5,892 nucleotides of DNA, taken from positions 1-5,892 of the forward strand of contig JAFRCZ010000238.1 of the NCBI GenBank assembly GCA_017404125.1, in the 5' to 3' direction. The notes under the pieces were generated by a model. The model made no database searches, was not told the DNA's origin, and saw nothing but the letters and a program-made list of their open reading frames with translations. The position numbers and the translations under genes were made by a program. Of this stretch, positions 4,958 to 5,892 are shown piece after piece. How positions within the stretch are numbered: the stretch's first letter is position 1; each line of letters starts with the position of its first letter. The stretch comes from Methanobrevibacter sp. Its GTDB lineage: Archaea > Methanobacteriota > Methanobacteria > Methanobacteriales > Methanobacteriaceae.

Positions 4958-5584
4958 ATGGATAAGGAACTGATTGATGAGATCAATTATGAAATTCAGC
5001 TATTGATTAAATCTGGATTTTACTCTGATGAAGAAATATTGGAAATAATTGATGATGAATTCATTGAAGAGAATATTTCCACTGAACTGATTTCAAAGCT
5101 TCTTTTAGAAATAAAGGAGAATATAGGTGAGATTAGTGGCGACTCAAATGATTTTGCTAATTTAAGGAACGCCTTTTTAGACTTGACTAGTGAAAATATC
5201 ATTTCAATCCATAATGCAGGATACGATATAGAAGAGGGAATACAGGATTCATTTGAATTGTATACCCATTTAAGAAATAACAACTATTCCCCTATCGGGT
5301 TTTGCTTTTACAGCTTTGAAGACATTGAAAATGCAATAGAAGAAAATGATTTGGCAATTGCCTTTGGAGACTTTGAATACGATGAGGAAAAAGGTTTAGA
5401 AATAGCTAAAAAAGTTAGTAGTGTTCTTGAAAGCCATGATTTTGAAATTGATTGGAATGGGTCTGTAGATGAAAGGATAGTGATAAAAAACTTCAAATGG
5501 CAAAAGGCTTTCGATGGAAAAGAGTATTCAATGGATGGGGCCCTTGAAGATTTCATTAGACTAAACAGTGAAGAAAATGAATAA
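4958..5584 (+). CDS. DUF6891-like acidic protein, function unknown
   Basis: A 208-residue, very acidic, soluble protein. Residues 1-60 are helical (LIDEINYEIQLLIKSGFYSD, then alternating acidic helices). The remainder follows the order of motifs I associate with DUF6891: LRNAFLDLTSENIISIHNAG (69-88) followed by YDIEEGIQD, then GFCFYSFEDIENAI (114-127), LAIAFGDFEYDEE (132-144), a helix (GLEIAKKVSSVLESHDFEI) and DWNGSVDERIVIKNFKWQK (165-183). The assignment is by motif memory, not by search. No enzyme site is evident and no function is established that I know of. It lies 83 bases after the DUF6882-like gene on the same strand and overlaps the next gene by 8 bases. Both flanking genes are also small and acidic, which suggests a group of related purpose. 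An alternative start at 4946 adds four residues. Confidence 0.8.
   Translation: MDKELIDEINYEIQLLIKSGFYSDEEILEIIDDEFIEENISTELISKLLLEIKENIGEISGDSNDFANLRNAFLDLTSENIISIHNAGYDIEEGIQDSFELYTHLRNNNYSPIGFCFYSFEDIENAIEENDLAIAFGDFEYDEEKGLEIAKKVSSVLESHDFEIDWNGSVDERIVIKNFKWQKAFDGKEYSMDGALEDFIRLNSEENE
5568..5571 (+). promoter_or_regulatory. Weak ribosome binding site GTGA for the overlapping gene
   Basis: GTGA ends five bases before the ATG at 5577 and lies inside the upstream coding sequence. The GTG itself (5568) is an in-frame alternative start that would add three residues (MKK). Translation may also depend on ribosomes arriving from the upstream gene. Confidence 0.4.
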
Positions 5585-5892
5585 TAGATCAAAAGAGATT
5601 ATTGAAGAGGCAATTTCACAGGGAAAGTGGACTTGGTTGGAAATTGACGATAATTCCAATTCCCTATATCTTGAATTTGAGAATCTTAAACTGTCCTCTC
5701 GCCCTATTATTGATAATTCATATAGAGGAGAATTAGCTATTCGCTTTGGTCAAAATATTTATCTGGATTTGTTCTTTAATAAAAAGGAAGATTTGGATTT
5801 CTTTAGATTCGGTGAAGATTATCTAAATCAATTGTTAGATTCAAATGAATACCTAAGTGAAAGATATCCTTATTTTTATCAGGAATTTTCAA
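5577..5892 (+). CDS. Acidic protein of unknown function, 3' end outside the window
   Basis: From ATG 5577 the frame stays open for 105 codons to the window edge, so the gene is incomplete at its C terminus. Its start overlaps the stop of the DUF6891-like gene by 8 bases (ATGAATAA), an arrangement typical of translational coupling. The product looks like a real folded protein: a helix (SKEIIEEAISQGK), strands with two tryptophans (WTWLEIDD, 18-25), SLYLEFENLKL (29-39), GELAIRFGQNIYLDLFFNKK (51-70) and an aromatic-rich segment (ERYPYFYQEF, 95-104). Amphipathic alternation, acidic character and codon use match the two genes upstream. I do not recognise the family. An open frame of this length is significant in DNA this rich in A+T, where stop codons are frequent. 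Confidence 0.8.
   Translation, partial: MNNRSKEIIEEAISQGKWTWLEIDDNSNSLYLEFENLKLSSRPIIDNSYRGELAIRFGQNIYLDLFFNKKEDLDFFRFGEDYLNQLLDSNEYLSERYPYFYQEFS

Noticed and set aside
5020..5592. Two minus-strand open frames opposite the DUF6891-like gene
   Set aside because: Both are serine and phenylalanine rich antisense shadows of an acidic coding sequence, without ribosome binding sites.

Overview
The window looks like chromosome from a very A+T-rich methanogenic archaeon of the Methanobacteriales, most likely Methanobrevibacter or a close relative. The reasons are a full-length LL-diaminopimelate aminotransferase of the type used by these methanogens for lysine, ribosome binding sites of the GGTGA/GAGGT type, archaeal-looking TATA boxes (TTTATATT), T-rich tracts rather than strong hairpins after genes, and long intergenic stretches of nearly pure A and T. 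The genus is an inference from these signs; no rRNA or other marker is present.

Layout. Positions 1-438 hold no gene that I can support. The stretch carries a T10 run, two families of short direct repeats (20-bp and 19-bp period), a perfect 13-bp inverted repeat and a probable U-rich terminator for the leftward gene. Complement 439-2427 encodes a 662-residue protein with an N-terminal membrane anchor, a very long charged, low-complexity stalk containing seven exact tandem heptads (seven 21-bp units in the DNA), and a small beta-rich C-terminal domain. Its function is unknown. Positions 2428-2860 are the shared upstream region of this gene and the divergent dapL. A 12-bp palindrome lies where the leftward transcript is expected to start, and a perfect 13-bp tandem repeat lies on the dapL side.

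Positions 2861-4093 are dapL, complete with its pyridoxal phosphate lysine; a perfect 14-bp tandem duplication spans its stop codon. Downstream on the same strand come three small acidic proteins. The first (4194-4874) matches the DUF6882 pattern and the second (4958-5584) the DUF6891 pattern. The third (5577 to beyond the right edge) is an incomplete gene that overlaps the end of the second by 8 bases and remains open to the window end.

How the genes relate. dapL makes LL-diaminopimelate, the precursor of lysine, which Methanobacteriales need for protein and for pseudomurein cross-links. The three small genes downstream have no evident metabolic link to it. Each of the first two has its own ribosome binding site and a nearby TATA-like box, while the second and third are translationally overlapped and very probably co-transcribed. 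A run of unrelated small acidic DUF proteins resembles bacterial immunity-protein clusters, but that is inference only. The most distinctive items are the heptad-repeat membrane protein, the palindrome at its predicted transcription start, the short-repeat array at the left, and the overlapping incomplete gene at the right edge.
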